From Agarophyton chilense (Eukaryota; Rhodophyta; Florideophyceae; Gracilariales; Gracilariaceae): a stretch of DNA of 64,000 nt. The notes below the pieces were generated by a model. That model was not told where the DNA came from. It was given only the letters and a program-made list of their open reading frames with translations, and did not search any database. This document shows positions 47,307-56,310 of this stretch, piece after piece. The number at the start of each line of letters is the position of its first letter. Positions within the stretch are counted from its first letter, which is position 1. The stretch covers positions 806,001 through 870,000 of the forward strand of contig JARGXX010000105.1 of assembly GCA_030374765.1 (NCBI GenBank), given 5' to 3'. The translations under genes and the position numbers were made by a program.

Positions 47307-48378
47307 TCACTGCGGCGGCGCGGCGGCTGCTCCCCACGCCACCGGCGCCCCGCGGCTGCTGCTGTTCGGCAGCAAGCTCAGCGCTGTGCCCATCACGGCG
47401 GCGGCGGTGGCGCCACCGTACGCCCCCGCGGGATCCATCACACTGCCTGGCGCGCTGCCGCTGCCGTCAACGCCCGCAGGCGCCATCGCATTCACCGCTG
47501 CGCCGCCGCCGCCGTCGCCAACCACACTTACCGGCACGCCGCCTCCGCCGTCCGCGCCCGCAGGCGCCATCGCGCTCACCGCCGCGCCGCTGCCACCGTC
47601 GCCAACCACACTTACCGCCGCGCCGCCGCAGCCGCCCCCGTCAACGCCCGCAGGCATCATCGCGCTCACCGCCGCGCCGCCGCCGCCACCGTCAGCGCCC
47701 AAAGGCGCCGTCGAACTCATCGCTGTGCCGCCGCTTCCCCCGTCGCCGCCCATCAGCTCCGCCGATCTGCTCCCGCTCCCACCAACAGCTACTGCTGCGA
47801 TCGTCATCGCGGCGGATAACTTGAATAAGTCAGGATGGTCGCGAATCTTGTCCATCCTCAAATGGCGCTGTTCCGGAGGTAGTCGCTCTTTTGGAAGCCA
47901 CCCAGCCAGAGTAGGGAAAATAACTTGAGCGGCGAATGGTAGGCATATAAGCCAGATGCAACGCGGATTAAAACGGTCGGCCATAGGCCCCGCTATGAGT
48001 GACCCGAAGAAATTACCCGCCGTGTACAGTCCCCATACAAATGATACAAGGTCACTTCCACTTTCCGGCTTTGCGACCATCGTCTCCGCATATTTGCCTT
48101 CGCATAACAAATCTACGGGTGCAAGCTGTAGATTTCCCAGCATAAGAAGGAAAGCAGCAATGGGTGCGATAGCATGACTTAACTGCAGGCTGCCCAACAC
48201 AGCCAACTCAATTGTGTCCGCAATGGAAACCAGTACAATATAGGAGCGCCTATGGAAGCCCAAAAGGGGAACTGTATCAGACAAGAGTCCGAAAGCGGCC
48301 TTAAGCGCCCAAGGCGTCTGCGCTGCAGTACGACTGGTACTTATCACCTGTGCCTCCAAGCGACTTGAGGAACAGCAG
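47307..48378 (-). pseudogene. BT1 / folate-biopterin transporter, damaged
   Basis: Major-facilitator protein of the BT1 (folate-biopterin) family. One frame gives FLKSLGGTGDKYQSY; a frame change near 48,315-48,335 leads to QTPWALKAAFGLLSDTVPLLG and then four or five membrane segments (IVLVSIADTIELAVLGSLQL, SFVWGLYTAGNFFGSLIAG and others). The segment start at 48378 follows CACTAAACACCCAG, a plausible intron end, so an upstream exon may exist. After residue about 190, where a BT1 protein would have six more helices, the frame is instead a Gly/Ala/Ser repeat (47,400-47,760) ending at 47307. The transporter therefore lacks its C-terminal half; it is probably a pseudogene. Confidence 0.7.
47400..47760. 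repeat. GC-rich minisatellite in BT1-like gene
   Basis: About five to six imperfect units of roughly 60-70 bp containing GCGCCCGCAGGCGCCATCGC and GTCGCCAACCACACTTACCG. They replace the distal half of the BT1-like coding region and encode Gly/Ala/Val-rich text on the minus strand and Pro/Ala-rich text on the plus strand. Confidence 0.75.
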
Positions 48379-48421
48379 CTGGGTGTTTAGTGCAAGCTGA
48401 CTTCATGGCAGTACTCAAAGA

Positions 48422-49158
48422 GTGACAGTTAGCGCACTCGTTTTGGATACGTGTGAGATTAGAAAGTTGGCTTATTGCTACTCACAATATAAAACCCTTC
48501 AAGCCAATATACACGGATGTGAGCATCAAAGCAAAATTCCATGCAAAGTTGTGGACGATGGAGTGGACCCGCACGCCCGCACGCGCGCTGCCGCTGACGA
48601 TTACGACTACGATGATGACTTTATCGATGGTGGTGATGTCGACCAACTCGATGAAGATGAAAAGCAGCATTCCGACTATGTCGGCTTAGCAGCGTCTGGG
48701 AGGGTGCAGACGACGCTGCAAACAGGCATCCAGTGGTAGATCGAAATTGGCTGGAAAACATGGTGCTTGAAGGAATTCCTGCGCAACACATCAGTGGTGC
48801 TTCTCAGCCAGGCGCCCATTCTCTACCGGGTGCCCCCACTGTCAACGGCCGCACAGCTGCTCTAGAACAAGCCCCCATTAGCCCCAACCCTACAAACGCT
48901 AAAAGCGCTCAGAAGCACCCTTTACCCTCTGGAGCCATAGCAGGACCATCGGCTGTGGCTCCCAGTATATCACAGAATGCGCACAACACACATACTTCGG
49001 CTGCTGGCTCCACTGCGGGCACCCTCGCAAACACCGCGTCACATGCCGTTCACCCCACGCCAGTTGCGCCACAAACAACGCCAAAGCCTAGCAAGGAGCA
49101 AGAAATGGAGCATCATGCCAACCAAAAGCAGGGCATTGCACTGACGGCGGTGAAATGA
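48422..49158 (+). other. Gene fragment with HPC2/ubinuclein-like motif
   Basis: Two plus-strand open blocks in different frames (48422-48739 and 48733-49158). The first has DDYDYDDDFIDGGDVDQLDE, matching the core of the Hpc2-related domain (Tyr-Asp-x-Asp-Asp-x-Phe-Ile-Asp) of HPC2/ubinuclein subunits of the HIRA histone-chaperone complex. The second starts VVDRNWLENMVLEGIP and is a Ser/Pro/Ala/Thr-rich tail ending at a TGA. A frame change or an unrecognised splice joins them near 48,700-48,740. No good start ATG is evident. The motif is short, so the call is moderate. Confidence 0.45.
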
Positions 49159-49376
49159 AGTAGGACGCCCAACTCATGGTTTGCAAAGCCCAATATGCTC
49201 CTCTAAACTTGCACTTCTTCTTCCACCAGGTCCATTTCTTTCAACCACTCCCTAAAGTAAATATCATTTTCAACTATGTTTCCCTCCTTCACAAGTGTCC
49301 TGGCATGTGATACGTACTCTTCTCAAGCCGCAAACCGAGGCAGCTCCTTTGGAGCGCAGTCATTGTAAGCCTTACA

Positions 49377-50468
49377 TTAGTTTGCATACGCGTTATATCC
49401 ACTCATTTGAATCAATTCCATTACCATCTCATCCTTCAATCCAAGCGATCTGTACAATTGTACGCTACCACGCTTTAAGGAATGGCCCGTAAACATCTCA
49501 AGATCACCTCTACCTACTCCAATTTGCGAAAGACGCTTCTGAAAAACACATCTGAAGCTCTTGCACGTCCAATTCCTTGATACATTTAACGCTTCTCCTC
49601 CTTTTGTGCTCTTGATTTGACAGAATAGAAAACCAATCGTGTTTCCTCTGATGACCAACCACGAAAGTACTGCCTCAAACGGATCCATCAACAAAGAATG
49701 GCGAAGTCCACTGTTCCCGTCCCACTCTCGAACCGTGTACTTTCTTTGAACTGTTGAATTCTTTACGGCCTCACAGAGAGTCATAGTTATTCCACCGGAC
49801 CATACGGAAACGTTATCAATTTTAAGCTTCGATATTTCATCGTATCTCAAACCCAAATTAAGACCTAAAACCATCACGCAGTGCAGAGCGATATCAGTTG
49901 CACTTGGTTGATTACCACTTCCGTACCAAAACTTTTCGGCAATATCGCAGATATGTTCTGGCGTTATAGGCCTTGCACGAATCGTAACGGCTCCAAAGCG
50001 CGACAGGTGCACACGATGTGCTCTTCTCAGACGATCGAGATCTGGATTACCTATTAAGGGATTACCATTTGCACTTCCATTTTCATGAACAGACCAGGTT
50101 TGATCATGGCCGTTTTAGCAATTCACTATCCTTAATCCTTGTATTACTCCTCCCATAGAATCATTTTTGAGTGCTTGTGGCGTTCCAAATCTGCAATAGT
50201 CGGCCAATAGGTTAATAACCAGGACAGAACTGTCTTTGTTAACGGTTATTGGATCATTGGCATTCTTCAGGGTTGCGTATTTCTCAATAAGTCTCTTGGC
50301 TAGCTTTATATTTGTTTGAGTTGACTTACTATGTGCCGAGTGCAAAAGTTTGTGGCGCTCTTTTAGCGGAGCACTGTCAAAGAGGCGATTCTCACATCTC
50401 CTTATTCGCTTCCTACACCTCGGATTATCGAACTCTTGCAATTCCAACGTTCTTTGAGATGAATCCAT
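49377..50468 (-). pseudogene. Tyrosine recombinase (Crypton-like)
   Basis: A 364-codon frame with a single TAA at 50115. The N-terminal part (50468-50115) is a helical, Lys/Arg-rich DNA-binding region with SAM-like ARRLIEKYATL-type helices (KLAKRLIEKYATLKN). The C-terminal part (50012-49377) is the catalytic fold of a tyrosine recombinase: Arg in LGLNLGLRYDEISKL, HXXR in TGHSLKRGSVQLYRSLGL and the nucleophile region SGYNAYAN at the C terminus. Such enzymes cut and rejoin DNA through a 3'-phosphotyrosine. No reverse transcriptase is near, so a Crypton-type DNA transposon fits better than DIRS. It diverges from the ORF at 50755. Confidence 0.8.
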
Positions 50469-50754
50469 GCTGATTCAGCTTCGATTTGCCAATTACGATC
50501 ACTATCGTAGGAAAAAGTGAAGAAGTTAGAAAGAGGTTTCTTGACGCTCATCATTTAAGGCTCAGAAAAAAACCGAGCTCAAAAGGTTTCAACGTTTTTG
50601 GCTCAAAGTCATCTGTAAAGTTATTTTGATATTGCCATACTACTACTGTATTTTCGAACGTGTGGCATAATTTCAGCAATATTCAAAGCTTTGCATCGAT
50701 CTTCATCCAAGACGACGATGATCATCTCTCCTTTTCCCAGTCGTCGAAGATAGC

Positions 50755-51539
50755 TTGGCGGGTGGGATTTTTTGGATCATGGAGCGCCTTGGTGTGAAAA
50801 AATATATTCAAGGAGGAGGAACTGGATCGGGTTTCAAACTGCCACGTCAGATTAGTAGAATGGAACCTACAATTTGGAAAAAAGCCTGCCGCTCGCTTTT
50901 GTCAAGTACAAATAATCGTTTCGCGAAGGGTTGCACGGAGAGTGAAGATGACATCAACAAAATGGGAGTTTGGCAGAAAGAACTGAGAAACCGCTTGTTT
51001 TTGCTTGAGCGTAGGAAAAATCTCATGGACCGAACCAATCTGACATGTTTTTCTATTCCAGTGACACCGAGATCGACAACAGTGAGACAAGCAGATCCAG
51101 TACCTGTACCTCAACCACCGCAATGTCCAGCTATACTCACGGAAAAGTTTGTACCAGAGCTTCCGAAGAGTTTGATTGAGCGTGTCGTATTGTGGAGGGA
51201 TGGGTGTAAGAAAAGAAATTTTGTCGCAGTGCGACTATTAAGTACAGCGGAGACCAGAAGAAGACTGCTGAAGAACTACTCAAACAATCTTTGGAACATA
51301 ATATTGCAGAAACCCGCTTACTACCGCTTCAAGGATTTGATAGAGCACATTTCACTTCAGCACAGTCTATTACTTGCATTAACCAAAGAGGTGAGGACCA
51401 TCTATGGTTGGAAGCCGTGCATAAAGCCGAAAGTGCTATGCTACAAAACTTAGGAGAGACAGAAGTCCAATCGCTCAGGGCTTATCTTCGTTCCATTCGA
51501 AAAGGAAAACGATCAAATACTCTCAATACAAACGAATAA
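50755..51539 (+). CDS. Unknown ORF divergent from tyrosine recombinase
   Basis: A 200-plus-residue basic protein, frame-broken near 51,200-51,260. The first block (50755-51453) has GGGTGSGFKLPRQISRMEPT, ESEDDINKMGVWQKELRNRL and a Pro-rich linker (PVPVPQPPQCP); the distal block (to 51539) has KKTAEELLKQSLEHNIAETR and AESAMLQNLGETEVQSLRAY, helical. I do not recognise it. It shares a 287-bp divergent promoter with the recombinase and is followed by the stem-loop array, so it may be an accessory protein of the same mobile unit. The frame break suggests an inactive copy. Confidence 0.45.
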
Positions 51540-51672
51540 AGACCAGCTTCTGTTCTTAACCTACACATATATGCAAACAACAAAACCCGGTTGAAAACCA
51601 AGCCTCTTCCGCAGCAGAATTTCGTCGTTAAAACCATTAAGATTGTACGTAAATCCGAAGTGCGAGAAACAC

Positions 51673-51925
51673 GAAGTGAGGTGTGGGCTAAGCCCAACCT
51701 CACTTCAAACACTCGGACGAAGCCCAAGTGCTCAAGAAACAGTGGTGCATGGGCTGAGCCCTGAGCCCGTGCAACACGTACAGTTTCATGCGGAGCCCAA
51801 AACCGGTAGCAGGCAATACGATGTGAGGTTTAGGCGAAGCCCAACCTCACTCCAAGCACTAGGAAGAAGCCCGAGTGCTCAATGAACAGTGGTGCATAAG
51901 CTAAGCTCGTGAAACACTTATAGGA
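51673..51925. repeat. Duplicated triplet of stem-loops
   Basis: Two copies, offset about 145-150 bp, each of three inverted repeats. The first stem-loop of copy 1 (51673-51706) has arms GAAGTGAGGTGTGGGCT and AAGCCCAACCTCACTTC, complementary except for one bulge. The second (51710-51730) pairs CACTCGG with its partner imperfectly; the third (about 51745-51773) has a ten-pair stem around GAGCCCTG. Copy 2 has matching hairpins at 51823-51850, 51855-51879 and about 51891-51917. The array begins 130 bp after the ORF next to the tyrosine recombinase. Confidence 0.75.
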
Positions 51926-53370
51926 TTCGTTGAAGCTCCTGAAATAATGGTTATGCGTTATGTCGGAAGATTGTATCAGTAACAATTTGAAATTATGTCT
52001 TTTTTTTAGAAGTTTGTAATGGTATTAAGAAAGGTTACGTTACGGGAAGAGTTATGATCGAAGGAGCTATTGATTTTCAATAAAAGAAGAAAGCGTTAGA
52101 AAAAAGCGAGTTGAAGAGGTTTACGTCGTATGAACGATGGTATATCATCAATGTTTGAGAACCATTAGTGGAGTTTGCACAGAAAAAACGAAGGTTTTTA
52201 GTACTCATATAATACAACCTTTTTATTATTTTTCAGTTGAGTCCCTTTTAGAAAATGACAAAAAACGTTGAATCTCGTATTTGTTTCATATAGTGTTCAT
52301 GTAGGCTATAGTGGACTGTTCTAAGAACCCTCTGAACATGACCAACTTTCGGTAGTCAAGATATAGACATTTCTGAATTTATACAAAAATTTCTATCATG
52401 TCCCAATAAATTATTTAACAGTGCCGTTTAGTAGTCTTGCTATTAAGAGAACCCGTCAGTCACGCTACTGTGGGGTTCTTATCGACAAATAATCCACCAT
52501 TGAGGTGTTTTGTCTACTGCGAGTGATTGGATTTGGTTAGCGTGACATTATTTTGTAAAGAACGATGAGGGACCGGAAGGACTAGAAATTGATGTGTCTA
52601 TGGTTACGTGCGCATGGGTTTTGTTTTGTTATTTTTGTCTCTTCAATTTTTGCTAAATATCAAGTCAAATGTATTTTGTCAACCTATAATGCGCGCATTA
52701 CCAGCTTGTAGAAGCAGTGAGTAGGCCGATTGTAGGACGAGGATTTATGACGCGAAGAGAAAAGATCGTTTAGTTAAACCGCGCTAGAACGGCAGCAAGG
52801 CTCAGTTGGACAGTTGTTGCGGGAGTGAGGCTCTGTTGATCGCGGTGGTTTTGCGTGAGTGGTGCTCATAACCTGTTAGCTGGTGAAAGCGATGGTCGGA
52901 CACCCGCCGTCGTGTGCCGAGGTCGCAACCGTTTACTTGTGTTATGTCGACCATACGTGTACAGCTACACTGTACGTTATGACACTACTACCCCGTTTCA
53001 CAGTGGGCTCGCCGGTCCTATATTATTGACGCGCACGGTAGAAGCGTCAAATAATTGTCATGAGGGGTTAATGGTTGCCCTCAGTAACACAGATTGTCAG
53101 TATTATTTGATATTAGCAAATGACTGAAAAAGGAATTGCAATACCATATTAACGGCAATTCGATTGAGATTGCCGTAGGGGATTGCAATCGGATTGCTAC
53201 GGGGGCTCCAATATGCAATTCCATCCCCATCGGATTGGATACACCCATCTACTAGAAGTGCTTCAACCCATGTTCGCAGTTAACAGGCCAGAAGACAATT
53301 CCAATTTTTTTCCTTCATGGCTAGAGGATGCTGCAGCTGTGCACAGAGCTTGTTTCTGCTCATCCCGTGA
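51926..53370. other. AT-rich intergenic region
   Basis: No supportable gene. A dispersed repeat copy lies at 52,885-52,983. Around 53,135-53,240 the word GATTGCAAT/GGATTG recurs several times with variations. The final 150 bp should contain the 3' UTR of the XPD gene. Confidence 0.5.
52885..52983 (+). repeat. Dispersed ~95-bp repeat, copy 2
   Basis: Same family as 24,462-24,556: begins GAAAGCGATG and has TTGTGTTATGTCGACC, ATACGTGTACAGCTACACTG. Both copies lie at the same orientation in gene-poor sequence; flanks differ. Confidence 0.6.
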
Positions 53371-55710
53371 CTATGTCACCATCGTCGAGAAACGTGCTTT
53401 ACTCAACTCTGCCACTTGTTTTTCTGTCAAAAGTGCGGTTTCCAACTCTCCCTCAGCAGGCGGTTGAGCCATCTCTCGTACATACATTCGGCTGACACTG
53501 AGAGCTGCTTGGGTGTCTAAATCCACTTGTGAGTCCGGCATGAGTTCTAGAATCCACTGAGGGAGTTTGTTCTTCTTGTCTGCCCGAACATATCTCTTAT
53601 CGGCGAAGATGACAACTCCATAGTCATTCTTGTTGCGGATGACGCGACCCGCGCACTGTGCCGTCTGACGCATGGCGTCAAAAGACAAATAGTCTCCTTC
53701 CCGGATATTAAGCATTGAGCGCATATACTCCAGTCTCGCACGCAGCACACGGCTTTCAGTGTATTGGAAAGGAACTCCCAAAACTAGCACAGCGCGTCCA
53801 TAATGCTTGTCAAAATCGATACCCTCTGCCACTTTCCCCCTTGCCACACAGAGAAAAATGGCACCTCTTCCCGTGTCACATGCTCGCCGGTACCGATCAA
53901 GGGCAAGCGCTGACTCAATCGCATCGGGAGTTTCGATGAACACGAGCTTCTTCTCAAACAGCCTGTTGATGATACCCATTTCATGCCACATGGATATCAT
54001 TTGCTCCATGTACACATACGATGTGAAGAAGGCCACTACGCCGTCCGGTATTATACTGGACAGCTCGACCGTCAGATTTCCGTAGTTTCGAACCACTGAG
54101 ACATCTGCACGACAGTCATATTTCGAACTTATTGCAACCTGGTCCGGTCCTCTTGAAACGATAAGAGGACACATCGCTTGTCTTTGCATGGACATTGACA
54201 ATGATCGCATTATTGTCGGTTGGAAGCCAAGAATCTTCGCGTACAGAGGCAACGGCGAAATCGTGCCCGATGTCAAGATGACGCTCTGGAATCTTCGAAA
54301 AACTGGACGCATCGCCAGAGACGCATCCAAGCACGCTAGTTGCAGCACGGGATCTGGAATATTAGGGAGGCGTTCATCGAACGGCTCGTAAACAACTCCA
54401 AAACTGCGCGTATGCCCATAAGTTCCAAGAAGAGTGGCAAAGTCCGCTACAAGTTGCAGTGGTGTATACTCGGAAACCTCTGCGATTTCCAAGGTTTGCA
54501 TCAGGGATTTTAACCGATCGCTACAAAATCGGAGAGGGCGGATATCTTCTTGCATGTCATTCCGCATGTCATGAAGAAATCGCGCTGGCTGCTCTTGCTT
54601 TGATTCTCTTCCGCTCATCTTTTTATCGCGAATATACTGCACAAGACGCCGCATAAACTGAATGAAGTGCTCGGCCTTACGGATATTCCCGGGCACTGTT
54701 TCCTCGACAATATCTTGGGGTATGCGGGGGCTCGCCAACAGCATATCTGATGCTTCAAGCTCTGGTAAAATTCCTGTTGTCGACAAGCCTTTAACTAGCC
54801 TTTGATACTCATTGCGGAGACGCTGCTCGCCACTTTGTCGAAGGCTCTGGACGCGATCTCGGAGCTTGGCGATATTGGCCAGACTCCGACGCAACGTAAC
54901 TTCTCGAATATTCACACTTAAAGCATCTATACAAATCGTATCAATATTGTGAGCCTCGTCAAACACCACGATACTTTCCTTGGACAAAGTATTTGATATG
55001 AGTCCTGCGATCTTCGGGTCTAAAAGATACTGGTAATTGTATACAATGACATTAGCAAAACTGAGACTATGTCTCGCAGTGTAGTACGGACACCATTTTC
55101 GTTGTCGGCCAAACTCCATCAGATCATCCAAGGTATAAATTCCAGAAGGTATAAACGAATTGACCCCCTCCTTTTCATGTCCTTCATAGTATTCACACAA
55201 AGAAGGTTTGTGGGAGAGGCCCTTCGCTTGAGCAGGCTGGTCAACTTGAATTGCTGAGGAACGCACCCAAGAAGCAGTTAGAGCGCGACAGGCGGCGTCC
55301 GATTCTTCGCGGGTTTCCTTCGCAGACACTTCCGGATGCAAACACAGATTGCGTCTGGTGGACAGCCCAATTCCAAGAACTCTAGGTACCGACTTTGCAG
55401 CTCTGGCGTTATCCTGCATGTAGCACTGGTCTCTGTGTTTGATGACAACCTTAAGTTCTTGTAAAACCTTCTCCATTTCCCCGACAGTGCGAGTGCAATA
55501 TATGAGCTTTGCCATTTCTGGGCGTTGAAGGTGGTATGAAGATATGAAGGAAAGCAGTGTAACAGTCTTACCAGTACCAGTGGGCATTTCAATAATGCAG
55601 TGACCACGAGCATCGATAGCCTTCTTGAGCTCACACATGTACTCATACTGCTCTGGATATATGCGGGGGTACGGAAAGTAGACACAGAGGCCGTCGATAT
55701 TGATGCGCAT
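53371..55710 (-). CDS. XPD: TFIIH DNA helicase XPD / Rad3
   Basis: 5'-3' superfamily-2 helicase of TFIIH, acting in nucleotide-excision repair and transcription initiation. 779 residues in one exon, close to the usual 760-780. Features: Walker A PTGTGKT (43-49), four iron-sulfur cysteines at 123, 141, 172 and 207, DEAH at 251-254 (VVFDEAHNID), the SGTISPL motif in helicase domain 2, ARGKVAEGIDF, and QCAGRVIRNKNDYGVVIFAD near the C terminus with the conserved Arg finger region. The ATG at 55710 begins MRINIDGLCVYFPYPRIYPE, the conserved N terminus, so the start is secure. The divergent neighbour is phospholipase D, 600 bp away. Confidence 0.96.
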   Translation of the reverse strand: MRINIDGLCVYFPYPRIYPEQYEYMCELKKAIDARGHCIIEMPTGTGKTVTLLSFISSYHLQRPEMAKLIYCTRTVGEMEKVLQELKVVIKHRDQCYMQDNARAAKSVPRVLGIGLSTRRNLCLHPEVSAKETREESDAACRALTASWVRSSAIQVDQPAQAKGLSHKPSLCEYYEGHEKEGVNSFIPSGIYTLDDLMEFGRQRKWCPYYTARHSLSFANVIVYNYQYLLDPKIAGLISNTLSKESIVVFDEAHNIDTICIDALSVNIREVTLRRSLANIAKLRDRVQSLRQSGEQRLRNEYQRLVKGLSTTGILPELEASDMLLASPRIPQDIVEETVPGNIRKAEHFIQFMRRLVQYIRDKKMSGRESKQEQPARFLHDMRNDMQEDIRPLRFCSDRLKSLMQTLEIAEVSEYTPLQLVADFATLLGTYGHTRSFGVVYEPFDERLPNIPDPVLQLACLDASLAMRPVFRRFQSVILTSGTISPLPLYAKILGFQPTIMRSLSMSMQRQAMCPLIVSRGPDQVAISSKYDCRADVSVVRNYGNLTVELSSIIPDGVVAFFTSYVYMEQMISMWHEMGIINRLFEKKLVFIETPDAIESALALDRYRRACDTGRGAIFLCVARGKVAEGIDFDKHYGRAVLVLGVPFQYTESRVLRARLEYMRSMLNIREGDYLSFDAMRQTAQCAGRVIRNKNDYGVVIFADKRYVRADKKNKLPQWILELMPDSQVDLDTQAALSVSRMYVREMAQPPAEGELETALLTEKQVAELSKARFSTMVT

Positions 55711-56310
55711 TGTTTACGCACATTTGGATCGTACTTAGCTCGGCCAGCCCCCTTCTTGAGCAAATGAAACCGGTTGAGATAGCACCAAAGACAGGTCAGT
55801 TGGATGGTGAGATTGTGGGATTAACGAATGGATCCGAGTTCAGAGCGTCGTCACTTCGCACGTTTTCGCTTCGACTTGCTGCATGTACAAAGATACCCCT
55901 CGGTAACGTTACCTTCGTACATATCATTTTGTTTGGATCTGCTGCCATCTACTTTGACAGATATCAGCCACATGGACGAGTCATCGTGGCAGCTGAGTGG
56001 GGGCAGAGCTGACATAATGACTCACAGGAAATCCTGCCTTACAGTACACATGGTGCTGATTTTCAGCTCTGCAGGCACCTGATGATGATTTCTTGCTGAA
56101 TCAGCCGGGAATTAGATTCACTTAGTGCAGCCCTACTTGAGTGTGCAATGTGTAGATACAGTAAATTACTGTAGATACCGGGGCTGATCAGCACCAACAA
56201 CCGTTAATTAATGTCACTGCTGTCGAGGTTTAAGTCGTAATTCACACCATTCCATCGCGGCCTGCACGGCTGAAGCGCTCCATCCGCTTCATCGACTGGA
56301 CATTCGCACC
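55711..56310. promoter_or_regulatory. Divergent promoter, XPD / phospholipase D
   Basis: A 600-bp interval between the divergent starts. Open frames within it are noise. No clear TATA element is close to either start. Both promoters must be here; a bidirectional arrangement is inferred from the layout alone. Confidence 0.4.

Noticed and set aside
47173..47928. Plus-strand Pro/Ala-rich ORF opposite the BT1-like gene
   Set aside because: Created by the minisatellite; the minus strand has the recognisable transporter segment.
51661..51930. CRISPR-like array at the stem-loop repeats
   Set aside because: Only two long units, each made of different hairpins; no regular short repeats and spacers, and the genome is eukaryotic.
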